Below, piece after piece: positions 8,188-16,308 of a DNA stretch of 64,000 nucleotides. Source of the stretch: Chitinophaga pinensis (GTDB lineage: Bacteria > Bacteroidota > Bacteroidia > Flavobacteriales_D > Crocinitomicaceae); the NCBI GenBank assembly GCA_945883825.1, contig CAMCYF010000001.1:213673-277672 (forward strand), read 5' to 3'. Below the pieces are notes generated by a model. The model ran no database searches. It was not told the origin of the DNA and saw nothing but the letters and a program-made list of their open reading frames with translations. Within the stretch, counting starts at the first letter, position 1; each line of letters starts with the position of its first letter. The position numbers and the translations under genes are program-made.

Positions 8188-8406
8188 GAATAGATAGAAC
8201 AGGATTTGCATCAATGAAATAAATTAATTTTACCAAAATTACCCTCTAATTTCACAGGACTTTTTTCTTTAATTAATTAGGTATATTTGTTCAAATCAAA
8301 CTACTTAATTTGATAACTGGAGAAATGGAATCACAAATAGATAGGATATGGGAGTCCTTTTTACCTGCAGTATCATCAATTTTGAAAACTTATTGAAATA
8401 AAACAG

Positions 8407-9396
8407 ATGGAGTTACAAAAACAGTTTACAGAAATTACTTCCCTCATTGCTTCTGCAAAGTCCAGAGCTTACCAAGCTGTAAATAAAGAGTTAGTTACCT
8501 TGTATTGGCATGTTGGAGAATATGTTAGCAAACAAGTTAATTCAAAAACTTGGGGTGAATCTGTGGTACAAGAATTAGCAGATTACATTCAAAAATATGA
8601 GCCCAATATTAAGGGATTCTCTGCTCAAAATATTTGGAGAATGAAGCAGTTTTATGAAACGTATGCTGAAAATACAAAACTCTCACCACTAGTGAGAGAA
8701 TTAACATGGACAAATAATTTAATCATCTTAACATGTGAATCTGAACAAGAAAAAGAGTTTTACCTTAGGATGTCAAGCAAAGAAAAATGGTCAAAATCTG
8801 AATTGCAAAGACAGATAAACAGCTCTTATTATGAAAGGGTTATGTTAGCAGATGCAAAACTCTCACCACTGTCGAGAGAATTGCCACAAGATGTAAGCAA
8901 CACATTTAAAGATACCTATGTTTTTGAGTTATTGCACCTACCAGAGGAACACCAAGAAAAGGATTTACAGAAAGCAATAGCCCGCAACATAACCAAGTTT
9001 TTACTGGAATTTGGTAGAGATTTTGCCTTTATGGGTGAAGAATACCCATTACAAGTAGGAAACCAGGATTTTGCAATAGATTTAATGTTCTACAATAGAA
9101 GTCTAAACTGTATGATAGCCATTGAATTGAAAAATGAACGGTTTAAACCTGAGCATTTAGGACAACTTAATTTCTATTTAGAAGCATTGGATAAAGACAT
9201 TAAAAAAGAGCATGAAAACCCAAGTATAGGAATACTTTTATGTAAGGGAAAAGATGATACGGTGGTAGAATATGCATTAAACAGAAGTCTTTCTCCAACT
9301 TTGGTGGCAGATTACAAAACCAAACTACCAAACAAAGCATTGCTCCAACAAAAATGGGAAGAAGTATTGGCTAACCTTGAAAATGAAGAGAAATAG
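8407..9396 (+). CDS. YhcG/DUF1016 family PDDEXK nuclease
   Basis: A 329-residue protein of the YhcG (DUF1016) family. The N-terminal helical/winged-helix domain spans residues 5-180 (VNKELVTLYWHVGEYVSKQ, GFSAQNIWRMKQFYETY). The C-terminal PDDEXK nuclease domain spans about 180-325. Catalytic residues are visible as Asp225 (DFAIDLMFYN), Glu240 and Lys242 (IAIELK), and Gln253. Members of this family often travel in mobile and defence-rich regions, and their target is unclear. Two copies of a 28-base palindromic repeat are embedded in frame. A possible -7 element TATATTTG is at 8282-8289. It stands alone between the integrase relic and tRNA-Asn. Confidence 0.88.
   Translation: MELQKQFTEITSLIASAKSRAYQAVNKELVTLYWHVGEYVSKQVNSKTWGESVVQELADYIQKYEPNIKGFSAQNIWRMKQFYETYAENTKLSPLVRELTWTNNLIILTCESEQEKEFYLRMSSKEKWSKSELQRQINSSYYERVMLADAKLSPLSRELPQDVSNTFKDTYVFELLHLPEEHQEKDLQKAIARNITKFLLEFGRDFAFMGEEYPLQVGNQDFAIDLMFYNRSLNCMIAIELKNERFKPEHLGQLNFYLEALDKDIKKEHENPSIGILLCKGKDDTVVEYALNRSLSPTLVADYKTKLPNKALLQQKWEEVLANLENEEK
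8675..8702. repeat. In-frame palindromic repeat, copy 1, inside the YhcG-like gene
   Basis: Contains the perfect inverted arms CTCTCAC-CACTA-GTGAGAG and encodes KLSPLVREL. It matches 8855-8882 at 25 of 28 positions, in the same frame, exactly 180 bases apart. Confidence 0.65.
8855..8882. repeat. In-frame palindromic repeat, copy 2, inside the YhcG-like gene
   Basis: Encodes KLSPLSREL. Differs from copy 1 only in the three bases next to the palindrome centre, leaving shorter arms (CTCTC...GAGAG). Confidence 0.65.
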
Positions 9397-9724
9397 GCTT
9401 AAGAAATAGGGTAGTGGGATTGCTTGAATCAATAGACTTAGCTACAAGGCTATGAGATAATCCTTCGGTAGGTACTCCAAACTTATAAAGCCATTATACA
9501 AGCTTGTTTTCTGTTTGCAGTCAGTCGAAAGACTACAGGATAAGTACAATCCTTTTTTACTCTACGCTTGTCTAGAACTAGGTTTAATGTTGCCATTTGT
9601 ATTAAAATTATGGCATCCTACTCACATAAATTTGCATACATATTTGCAAGCATTTGGTCTTTTTTAGTGCTTTTCAGTACTTTTTTAGCACTTTTTGGTA
9701 GTTTTCACCCAAAACTAAAACCCA

Positions 9725-9759
9725 TAAAAAACCCAGTAAAGTCTTATCTATACTGGGTT
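9725..9759 (-). terminator. Rho-independent terminator (minus strand)
   Basis: Perfect nine-base stem AACCCAGTA...TACTGGGTT with a 12-base loop, followed on the minus strand by a T run. It lies downstream of tRNA-Asn and is a second terminator after the one at 9841-9869. Confidence 0.7.
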
Positions 9760-9765
9760 CTGTTT

Positions 9766-9782
9766 GCTCCTCCTCTTGGACT
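9766..9782. repeat. Duplicate of tRNA-Asn 3' end (att-like)
   Basis: GCTCCTCCTCTTGGACT repeats exactly the 3' end of tRNA-Asn at 9872-9888. Duplicated tRNA 3' ends are typical scars of tyrosine-recombinase insertion. The copies are only 106 bases apart, so this is a relic and not the border of an intact element. Confidence 0.65.
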
Positions 9783-9784
9783 TC

Positions 9785-9820
9785 CTTCGGCTTCATTTCA
9801 TTTCGCTCAGGATAAACTTC
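9785..9820. repeat. Dispersed 36-base repeat, copy 2
   Basis: Matches 8152-8187 at 32 of 36 positions; directly follows the att-like tRNA-end copy. Confidence 0.75.
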
Positions 9821-9840
9821 TCGTCCAAATCGATCCAAAC

Positions 9841-9869
9841 AAAAAAGCCGATCAATAATGACCGGCTTT
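9841..9869 (-). terminator. Terminator of tRNA-Asn
   Basis: Stem AAAGCCG...CGGCTTT with an internally paired loop (TCA/TGA), followed on the minus strand by a T run. It begins four bases after the tRNA 3' end. Confidence 0.8.
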
Positions 9870-9872
9870 ACG

Positions 9873-9946
9873 CTCCTCCTCTTGGACTCGAACCAAGGAC
9901 CCTCTGATTAACAGTCAGATGCTCTAACCGGCTGAGCTAAGGAGGA
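9873..9946 (-). tRNA. tRNA-Asn (GUU)
   Basis: A 74-base cloverleaf with acceptor stem TCCTCCT/AGGAGGA, discriminator G, D-arm TAGCTCAGCCGGTTAGAGCA, and anticodon loop CTGTTAA with anticodon GTT. The T-arm GGTTCGAGTCC is intact. The 3' CCA is not encoded. A -7 element TATATTTG (minus, 9970-9977) lies upstream and a terminator directly downstream. Its 3' end is duplicated at 9766-9782, so it looks like a used integration site. Confidence 0.97.
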
Positions 9947-9969
9947 ATTTCCCTCAAAAATTGAGAGTG

Positions 9970-9977
9970 CAAATATA
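9970..9977 (-). promoter_or_regulatory. -7 element of tRNA-Asn promoter
   Basis: TATATTTG on the minus strand, 23 bases before the tRNA. A small hairpin CTCAA-AAA-TTGAG lies between it and the tRNA. Confidence 0.55.
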
Positions 9978-10043
9978 AAAAATTATTTTAAAAATTTGAA
10001 ATAAAAGCTAAAAATTATTAGTCTTCTTTTTATTCTAATTTAT

Positions 10044-10550
10044 TTAATGGTGGTGGCCATGTTCTCCGTGCACGTGTCCGTGTGCTATTTCATCTTCATT
10101 TGCTGCACGAACGGAAATAATTTCACCTGAAAAATGTAAAGCTGTTCCTGCAAGAGGGTGATTGAAATCCATTTTTACATTCTCATCATCCACTTCGATA
10201 ATTCTACCACGCAACTGATTTCCTTCATTATCACTCATAGGAACAAGCGCTCCAAGTTTGAACATTTTAGTATCAAAAACCCCTTTTTCATCATGAAAAA
10301 TAGTTGTGGGAATCATTGCAATGTGTTGCGCATCGTGTTCACCATAAGCGAGTGCTGCAGGAATTTGGAAATCAAAAAGATCACCACTCGTTTTTCCTTC
10401 AATATTTAACTCAAAATCTGGCAACATTCCACCAACTCCGTATAAAAATACAAGTGGGTTTTCATTTGTCGTTTCTTCAATGTGTTCTCCGGTTTCTTGA
10501 TCTGAAAGTTTGTATTTCAAAGAAACAACTGAATTTGCTGTAATTTTCAT
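10044..10550 (-). CDS. slyD: SlyD-type FKBP peptidyl-prolyl isomerase
   Basis: A 168-residue FKBP-type cis-trans prolyl isomerase with the SlyD layout. FKBP strands come first (VSLKYKLSDQETGEHIEE, GVGGMLPDFE), then the insert-in-flap chaperone domain (PAALAYGEHDAQHIAMIP), then the FKBP remainder (VKMDFNHPLAGTALHFSGEIISV). The tail is rich in His (HGHVHGEHGHHH), which in E. coli SlyD binds nickel and other metals. It folds cytoplasmic proteins and may supply metal. It lies 30 bases after speDE on the same strand, so co-transcription is possible. Confidence 0.94.
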   Translation of the reverse strand: MKITANSVVSLKYKLSDQETGEHIEETTNENPLVFLYGVGGMLPDFELNIEGKTSGDLFDFQIPAALAYGEHDAQHIAMIPTTIFHDEKGVFDTKMFKLGALVPMSDNEGNQLRGRIIEVDDENVKMDFNHPLAGTALHFSGEIISVRAANEDEIAHGHVHGEHGHHH

Positions 10551-10580
10551 AAGTAGTTTTAGCTTAGTAGATTCGTATTA

Positions 10581-11867
10581 TTACTTTTTGCGCACCAATT
10601 CTTTCACAAAGTTAGGTAGCGCAAATGTATTGGCATGAATGTCTTCGTTGTAATACCGGAGGCCTTCTTTTGAGACAAATTCTTGTATTTCAGTCTTGTT
10701 TTTTACTTCTTTTAAAGTAATATCACCTTTAATGCCATACTGAAAACTCCACATTCCTGTAGGGTAGGTAGGGACAAAAAACAAGGAGATAGGGGCCTTA
10801 TCAAGACCAAAAATAGATTGTAAGGTTTGATTTAATTCAACAAATGCTTTCTCATTAAATTTTGGAGATTCTCCTTGAGCGACTAAAATTCCGTCGTTTT
10901 TTAAAGCAGCATAACAGTTTGTGTAAAATTCCACAGAAAATAAACCCTCAGCTGGACCAACAGGGTCAGAGCCATCAACAATAATAATATCATAAGAATT
11001 TGGAGTAGCATTCTTTAGGAATTCAATTCCATCATCAACAAGCAAGGTTAATTTTGGATTATCGAATTCTGCAGCGATTTTTGGCAAATGAATTTTACAT
11101 GCTTCAATTACTTCACCATCAATCTCAACCATTGTAACCTGCTCAATGTTTTTGTGTCGCAGCACTTCTCTTGCTGTTCCACCATCACCGCCACCAATAA
11201 TTAGTACATTTTTGGCATTTGGAAGTGAAAAAAGTGCAGGATGTGAAATCATTTCATGGTAGTGGAATTCATCTTTTTCCGTTGTCATCACCATATCGTC
11301 TAAAGCCAGCATTTTGCCGTATTTATAGGATTCTAGAATTCTAACACGCTGAAATGGAGATTGCACATCAAATAAAACATCTCCCGTAAACCTTAGTGAA
11401 AGCGCTTGTTCTTCGTCTTTGTCTGTAAACCAAACATTTCGCGTATAAAAATCAGGATTTTTCCATTCTGCAGCTTTTTGACGCATGCTGGTAATATCAA
11501 AATCATTTCTTTGTAATAAATTAACAGAACCGCGCTTTAATTCTAGTGCAGAATAAGATTTCGCTCCAAAGCATTCTTTTAAATGATCAAAAGAAATCCA
11601 TGCGTTCATTTCTCCACACGTAAATAAATCAACTGCAGCATAGCCGTATTCTGGCCAAGTATGAATTGCTAGGTGACTTTCTTGAATAACTACAACGCCA
11701 GAAACACCATAGGGCGAGAAATGGTGAAATGTAGAATTTATAACAGTAGCGCCGGCTTTTTGCGCAGCTGCAACCATGTCTCTTTCAATTGCGCTCACAT
11801 CGTTCATGATGTGTGGATCACAATTCATAAATTCCACCAAAATATGATTTCCTAAAGCTGTACTCAT
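10581..11867 (-). CDS. speD-speE: Fused S-adenosylmethionine decarboxylase - spermidine synthase
   Basis: A 428-residue two-domain enzyme for spermidine synthesis. Residues 1-115 are a bacterial AdoMet decarboxylase (SpeD/SpeH type 1b): the self-processing site [11 protein letters not shown] (Ser64 becomes the pyruvoyl group), His69, and Cys84 in FTCG. Residues of about 135-428 are a spermidine synthase: [14 protein letters not shown] at 225-238, then the catalytic [12 protein letters not shown] with Asp298. Decarboxylated AdoMet made by the first domain is the aminopropyl donor for the second. The two are usually separate genes. The start is supported by TAATTTTG (11895-11902) 27 bases upstream. 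Confidence 0.95.
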   Translation of the reverse strand: MSTALGNHILVEFMNCDPHIMNDVSAIERDMVAAAQKAGATVINSTFHHFSPYGVSGVVVIQESHLAIHTWPEYGYAAVDLFTCGEMNAWISFDHLKECFGAKSYSALELKRGSVNLLQRNDFDITSMRQKAAEWKNPDFYTRNVWFTDKDEEQALSLRFTGDVLFDVQSPFQRVRILESYKYGKMLALDDMVMTTEKDEFHYHEMISHPALFSLPNAKNVLIIGGGDGGTAREVLRHKNIEQVTMVEIDGEVIEACKIHLPKIAAEFDNPKLTLLVDDGIEFLKNATPNSYDIIIVDGSDPVGPAEGLFSVEFYTNCYAALKNDGILVAQGESPKFNEKAFVELNQTLQSIFGLDKAPISLFFVPTYPTGMWSFQYGIKGDITLKEVKNKTEIQEFVSKEGLRYYNEDIHANTFALPNFVKELVRKK

Positions 11868-11894
11868 TTTATTAATTTATTTTTTTTGTGAGCG

Positions 11895-11902
11895 CAAAAT
11901 TA
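11895..11902 (-). promoter_or_regulatory. -7 element upstream of speD-speE
   Basis: TAATTTTG on the minus strand matches TAnnTTTG and lies 27 bases before the start. No clear -33 element. Confidence 0.4.
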
Positions 11903-11988
11903 CGAATTATATTTAAGCTAAAAAATGAGCTTATGACTTCGAGTTCACTGAATCTAAAGATTGTTGAAATCCTTTGAAATCAATTTTC

Positions 11989-14088
11989 TTATTCCAAAAG
12001 AGGTGATAGTTTAAATAGTGGGATTTTTAATATCAAAGCGCGAACGGAAACGGTAGCTGTGTCGCCTTTTACAGATTGCACAATTCCGCTATCACGAATT
12101 CCGGAAATGCGCACCTTATCACCTTGAACCCAAGTCCAAGTTTGAGCCTTTGGATTTGTGGCTTTATTAGAAGATTTAGATTTTATTTGTGGTGCTTTTT
12201 TAGGGCTTTGACTGCGTTTAGCACGTTCTTTTAAAAGATACGTTTTAAACTCTTCAAATAAAGTGGCATGAATATCCTTTCTTTTTGCGTTGGCATTGAA
12301 AACATCCATCCACTTTTGTAATTTAGAACCCAGCTGAATCAGTTTAGCTTGTTCCTCAATTTGCATTCTCAGTTGTTTGGTTTTATAAGCAAAATTTTCT
12401 TCAGCACCAGATGAATTAGATAGTTGTTCCTCCAAATTGTTCTTTAGTAATTTTGTTTCCTCCATTTTTAATTGGAGCTTATTCTTTTCCTGCTGCAGGT
12501 CAACTAAAATTTGATTAAATCTCAATGTTTCTTGAGAAAGTAAATTTTTTGCTCTGTCAATCCAAGAACTTGGAATTCCATTCGATTTAGCTACTTCAAA
12601 AGTAAATGAACTTCCTGGCTGTCCAATCTGAAGCTCAAATAATGGAAGCCAATTTGACTCATCAAAGCGCATTGAACCATTTATAGCGCTTGGGCATTCC
12701 GTTACTTTTCTTTTGATTGAAGAGTAATGAGTCGTTAAAATCACAAAAGCGTTAGTTTTCAATAACTCCTCAAAGAAAACCTCTGCCAAAGCGCTTCCTA
12801 ATTCAGGATCGGATCCACTTCCAAATTCATCTAATAATAAAAGTGTATGGTCGTCAGCTTGACTTAAAAAGAAGTTCATCCTTTTTAAGCGATAAGAATA
12901 TGTACTTAATTCATTATCAATAGATTGATTGTCTCCAATATCTGTATAAATTTGACTAAAAACACAGGCTTTACTAGTTGGTTCCACGGGAATTAGCAAG
13001 CCAGATTGAAGCATACATTGAAGTAAGCCACACGTTTTCAAGGTAAGACTTTTTCCACCAGCATTTGGACCAGAAATAACCAATACACATGCCTCAGGAT
13101 TGAGATTTATAGATTGAGGAACTGTAGTTTTGCCATTCAACTTATTTTTATCGCGAAGAATAGGGTGGAAGGCCGTATTCCAATTCATCAGTGGATTTTT
13201 CTGTATTTTGGGCATACAAGCATCCATAGATTCAGCCAGTTTAACTTTGGCATTAACAATATCTAAGGATACAAGTGACTGTTGATAGGCTTTGATAAGC
13301 GGAAAAAACACCCTCAATTCTTGGGTTAAAGTCCATAAAATTCTACGAATTTCCTTTTGTTCATCGTCTTGTAAGGACTCAATTTCATGATTCAAAGGGA
13401 CATTAGCCTGCGGTTCAATATAGGTAAGATTTCCAGTTTTACTAGATCCTAATATCGCACCGGAGACGCTTCTTTTATAAGAAGACTGAACACTTAGAAC
13501 ACGGCGTTCTTGAATAAAACTTTCAGAAGTTTCCCCTAAATATCCTGACTTTAGAAAACGACGCATTTCTCTATCAAAATTTCTATTAATTTGATTGCGT
13601 ATAGTTTTAATGGAAATTCTAATTTTTAATAAATAGGGAGACGCATCATCCTTAATTTTACCTGCTTTATCAAATATCTTTTGAATCGGCTGAATGAGTT
13701 CTAATGAGTAATAACAGGACTTAAAGAGCCTTGATACATGAATAAATCTTGGATTTTTCTCTAAAAATTGAAGAATGGCATTTACCATATTACTAGCTAA
13801 CAAAATACGCTGAACACCTTCGACAGATAGAACCGAGTTTTCAATAGGAAGAATTTTTAATTCATGTATCAATTCTTCAAATTCAAGCGCTGGAAAAACT
13901 AATCCTTTATTCTTGATATATAATTTTTCTTGAACTGTTTCAAGCGCTTCTAAAACCTCATTATATTTTCCTGACGGTTGAAGCGTGAAAATTTTATTTT
14001 GCGCGCTTTTACAAATAGCATAGCTAGCCAATTGTGAAATTACTTTTTGGAAATCTAATTCTTGTAAACTTTGATTGTCTGTAACCAT
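11989..14088 (-). CDS. MutS2-like ATPase lacking the Smr nuclease domain
   Basis: A 699-residue MutS-family ATPase closest to MutS2. It has an N-terminal helical core (residues 1-290), ATPase Walker A GPNAGGKS at 340-347, and Walker B LLLLDEFGSGSDPELGSAL near 417-436. A long coiled coil follows (QEKNKLQLKMEETKLLKNNLEEQL), then a small KOW-like beta domain at the end (GDKVRISGIRDSGIVQS). Canonical MutS2 is about 780 residues and ends in an Smr domain; here the protein stops at FKLSPLLE with none. MutS2 acts on branched DNA and on collided ribosomes, so this shorter version may bind without cutting. TAAATTTG (14102-14109) is a possible promoter element. Confidence 0.85.
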   Translation of the reverse strand: MVTDNQSLQELDFQKVISQLASYAICKSAQNKIFTLQPSGKYNEVLEALETVQEKLYIKNKGLVFPALEFEELIHELKILPIENSVLSVEGVQRILLASNMVNAILQFLEKNPRFIHVSRLFKSCYYSLELIQPIQKIFDKAGKIKDDASPYLLKIRISIKTIRNQINRNFDREMRRFLKSGYLGETSESFIQERRVLSVQSSYKRSVSGAILGSSKTGNLTYIEPQANVPLNHEIESLQDDEQKEIRRILWTLTQELRVFFPLIKAYQQSLVSLDIVNAKVKLAESMDACMPKIQKNPLMNWNTAFHPILRDKNKLNGKTTVPQSINLNPEACVLVISGPNAGGKSLTLKTCGLLQCMLQSGLLIPVEPTSKACVFSQIYTDIGDNQSIDNELSTYSYRLKRMNFFLSQADDHTLLLLDEFGSGSDPELGSALAEVFFEELLKTNAFVILTTHYSSIKRKVTECPSAINGSMRFDESNWLPLFELQIGQPGSSFTFEVAKSNGIPSSWIDRAKNLLSQETLRFNQILVDLQQEKNKLQLKMEETKLLKNNLEEQLSNSSGAEENFAYKTKQLRMQIEEQAKLIQLGSKLQKWMDVFNANAKRKDIHATLFEEFKTYLLKERAKRSQSPKKAPQIKSKSSNKATNPKAQTWTWVQGDKVRISGIRDSGIVQSVKGDTATVSVRALILKIPLFKLSPLLE

Positions 14089-14227
14089 TACTTGTAGTTG
14101 ACAAATTTAAAACAATTCGCCAGATGTATTGTTCCAAATTCAGATACATGATATTGTTTTATAATTAATGTTATGTTAAATAGATTATCCAAGTAATGAT
14201 AATGCATTACTATAGTAACGAAAAGGT

Positions 14228-14639
14228 TAAAGTTTAATAAAGCGTTGGTATCTGCCTCCTATCTTAAGAAGGTATCCTTGCGGATCAAAATCAGAAAGAT
14301 TTATTTCGTTCGTATTCATTGAAATAAATCCTGATTTTAAAAGTTTCCCATACAAAGTATAGATTTCATAAAAAGAAGATTCAGCGGTTTTTAAGTCTAC
14401 ATGTATAGATTCGCTACATGGAATTGGAAATCCCCATAAAACATTTGTTCATTTGAATTACTCGTATATCCATGGAAATTCAGCAAAAGTGGAACAGGCA
14501 CATTTCCTGAATATATAGCGGGGACATATAATTTATATGTGCGAACAATGCCATCATGAATAATTGTTCCGTTAATGGTTTGGGTATATCCTTTTATATA
14601 AAACCCTATAAAGATTGATAAAATGACTAGTGCTTTCAT
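14228..14639 (-). pseudogene. Broken secreted esterase (PHB-depolymerase/LpqC type) with T9SS tail
   Basis: The 5' part (from 14639) encodes a signal peptide (MKALVILSIFIGFYIKGYTQ) and the start of an alpha/beta hydrolase of the polyhydroxybutyrate depolymerase-like esterase family (TYKLYVPAIY, PLLLNFHGYTSNSNEQMFYG). The frame then closes at 14397. A different frame directly downstream encodes a T9SS-like sorting tail (CSESIHVDLKTAESSFYEIY ... GYLLKIGGRYQRFIKL) up to a stop at 14228. The catalytic Ser-Asp-His core is missing. The simplest reading is an internal deletion with a frameshift. A short functional 80-residue peptide is unlikely. Confidence 0.75.
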
Positions 14640-14701
14640 AAAATTTAAAATTATTAGATTTGATTAAATTAAATAATAAATTTAAATGGCTCTACCCTTT
14701 T

Positions 14702-15850
14702 TTAAGGTCTTTGTTCATAAGAACCAATTGTTGAATTATAATCAAAAACCGCGAAGTCGCTCGCGTCAACATAAGAGTCGCCATTTAAGTCGCCATCTAG
14801 TAAAAATAAACCACCGTAAGCTGATGAATATACATTGGATTCAAAAGTCGAATAATCTACTCCATCTAAATACCCATCACCATTCAACTCTCCTAATCTT
14901 GTTCCATATAAACCTGAAACTAATGTTTTCATTGGAGCTACAGAACCATCAGTAAAAGCATTTGCACTATTGTTTGAAAAATTAAGAGTTGTTGAACCTG
15001 ACATAGTTACAGGATTTGCACTCCACAAAGGTATAGAAGATCTATGTTTAACTACAATGTAATAAGAATTTCCAAATGCACCAGCAGGAAACGTACACTG
15101 CAGACTACCATTTGTTTGTAAAATAGAAGAAACACTGTAAGCGACAACATTAAGGTTTGCTGCGCTTCGTAATTCAACAGTAATAAGATCAACATCTGTA
15201 TTCGCTCCTGGATTTGCAGATCCAGACTCTATGAGATTAGTATGTCTAGCCGCTCTCATACTTGCAGGATTTGAACCATAAATGTAATATCCATCCAAAA
15301 ATAATTGAAGTGCAAGTGGAGAACTAGTTACTAAGGGTGTAAATGTTGCATTTACAACTCCACGATTAGAGCTACCATGATAGCCATAACTGAAAGAATT
15401 TGAACTTCCCCTAGCCCAAATTAGTGATAGTGTACCTTCTTCAGCTGAAAAGGTGTAATCGTTTGCATCTCCAGTGTCCAATGGGCGTGTAGCAACAATA
15501 GTTCTTACTCCTGAAACCACTTGATTTGAGGTGATTGTCCAGTTTTGAAGTGCATCTGCTACAGGAGCTGCATAACCGATTAATTTAGCATCGAAACTAG
15601 ACAAGGTCCCTGCAGAATGAACACCAACTACGTCAGTTTCAGCTTCCATGTTTCCAGCACCAAAGCCAAGAGCAAACCATCTTCCAGACGGACCTACTAA
15701 TGTCATTGTAACGTTGCTACCAATGTCTAATTTAACTGACATAGCTAAGCCAGGTGTAGAAGATAAATTTACAACTCCAGTAGTAAAAGATTGTGCCAAA
15801 GACAAATAAGAAAATCCTAGAATGAATAAGAATAATGATTTTGTTTTCAT
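14702..15850 (-). CDS. Secreted DOMON-like protein with dockerin-like Ca-binding tail
   Basis: A 382-residue exported protein. Residues 1-19 are a signal peptide. Residues of about 22-165 resemble a DOMON domain (SVKLDIGSNVTMTLVGPSGRWFALGFG, then DYTFSAEEGTLSLIWARG), a beta-sandwich that binds haem or sugars. Residues 176-300 are a beta-rich region often seen in secreted Bacteroidota proteins (LQLFLDGYYIYG, YYIVVKHRSSIPLW). The end carries two dockerin/EF-hand-like calcium loops, ELNGDGYLDGVD (321-332) and DLNGDSYVDASD (354-365). No typical T9SS tail is visible. Electron-transfer or carbohydrate-binding roles are possible but unproven. Confidence 0.75.
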   Translation of the reverse strand: MKTKSLFLFILGFSYLSLAQSFTTGVVNLSSTPGLAMSVKLDIGSNVTMTLVGPSGRWFALGFGAGNMEAETDVVGVHSAGTLSSFDAKLIGYAAPVADALQNWTITSNQVVSGVRTIVATRPLDTGDANDYTFSAEEGTLSLIWARGSSNSFSYGYHGSSNRGVVNATFTPLVTSSPLALQLFLDGYYIYGSNPASMRAARHTNLIESGSANPGANTDVDLITVELRSAANLNVVAYSVSSILQTNGSLQCTFPAGAFGNSYYIVVKHRSSIPLWSANPVTMSGSTTLNFSNNSANAFTDGSVAPMKTLVSGLYGTRLGELNGDGYLDGVDYSTFESNVYSSAYGGLFLLDGDLNGDSYVDASDFAVFDYNSTIGSYEQRP

Positions 15851-16001
15851 ACAATTTAAATTTTAAGAATTTAGTTTATTATAAAAAAAACAATTAGAAT
15901 ATAGAAAGGTTTAAGACAGTCTTAATAAAAAAAATCTGTTTTTAGCTTGAACAACAAAAGTTAAGTGCTAATTTCTTAAAATTAAATAAATAAATTCAAT
16001 T

Positions 16002-16280
16002 TTAGTTCATCATAATTTGATCCTCTGAACTTTGAGCAATTGCTGATTTGTCAAAACGAAGTTTTGTGCCTTCTGCTTGTACCAAAACTGTTGTATCAGA
16101 AACCTCAAGTATTTTTCCATGAATTCCACCAATTGTAACAACTTTATCACCAGCTTTTAAATTCTCTCTAAAATTCTTCAACTCTTTCTGCTTCTTCATT
16201 TGAGGACGAATCATAAAAAAATAAAAAATTAAGACCATTAGACCTAACATTAATAAACTTTGCATTCCTTGACCACTCAT
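16002..16280 (-). CDS. yajC: Sec translocase accessory subunit YajC
   Basis: A 92-residue YajC. One N-terminal transmembrane helix ([23 protein letters not shown]) is followed by the conserved small domain ([27 protein letters not shown]). YajC associates with SecDF in the inner membrane. The gene follows the DUF1573 gene by 28 bases on the same strand, in a nusB - DUF1573 - yajC order that is common in Bacteroidota. Confidence 0.95.
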   Translation of the reverse strand: MSGQGMQSLLMLGLMVLIFYFFMIRPQMKKQKELKNFRENLKAGDKVVTIGGIHGKILEVSDTTVLVQAEGTKLRFDKSAIAQSSEDQIMMN

Positions 16281-16308
16281 AACTTACTTTATTTAATTGT
16301 TTATACTA

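Larger units (their letters stand above)
9397..9872. other. Gene-free stretch with terminator hairpins and repeats
   Basis: I see no credible coding sequence. A small frame at 9568-9858 runs through a terminator hairpin, the tRNA-end repeat and the dispersed repeat, so I do not call it. The stretch holds a terminator hairpin (9725-9759), a 17-base copy of the tRNA-Asn 3' end (9766-9782), the 36-base dispersed repeat (9785-9820) and the tRNA terminator (9841-9869). Confidence 0.7.

Noticed and set aside
8325..8396. Possible 23-residue peptide (MESQIDRIWESFLPAVSSIL...) before the YhcG-like gene
   Set aside because: It has a plausible start and lies just after a -7 element, but it is too short to support; it may be a leader peptide or a relic of a lost gene start.
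9568..9858. 96-residue open frame on the plus strand
   Set aside because: It runs through a terminator hairpin, a copied tRNA end and a dispersed repeat; its residues are low-complexity and have no family features.
14686..14955. 89-residue open frame on the plus strand
   Set aside because: It is the antisense shadow of the dockerin-like calcium repeats of the minus-strand gene; its Arg/His/Ser/Leu-rich composition is an artefact.
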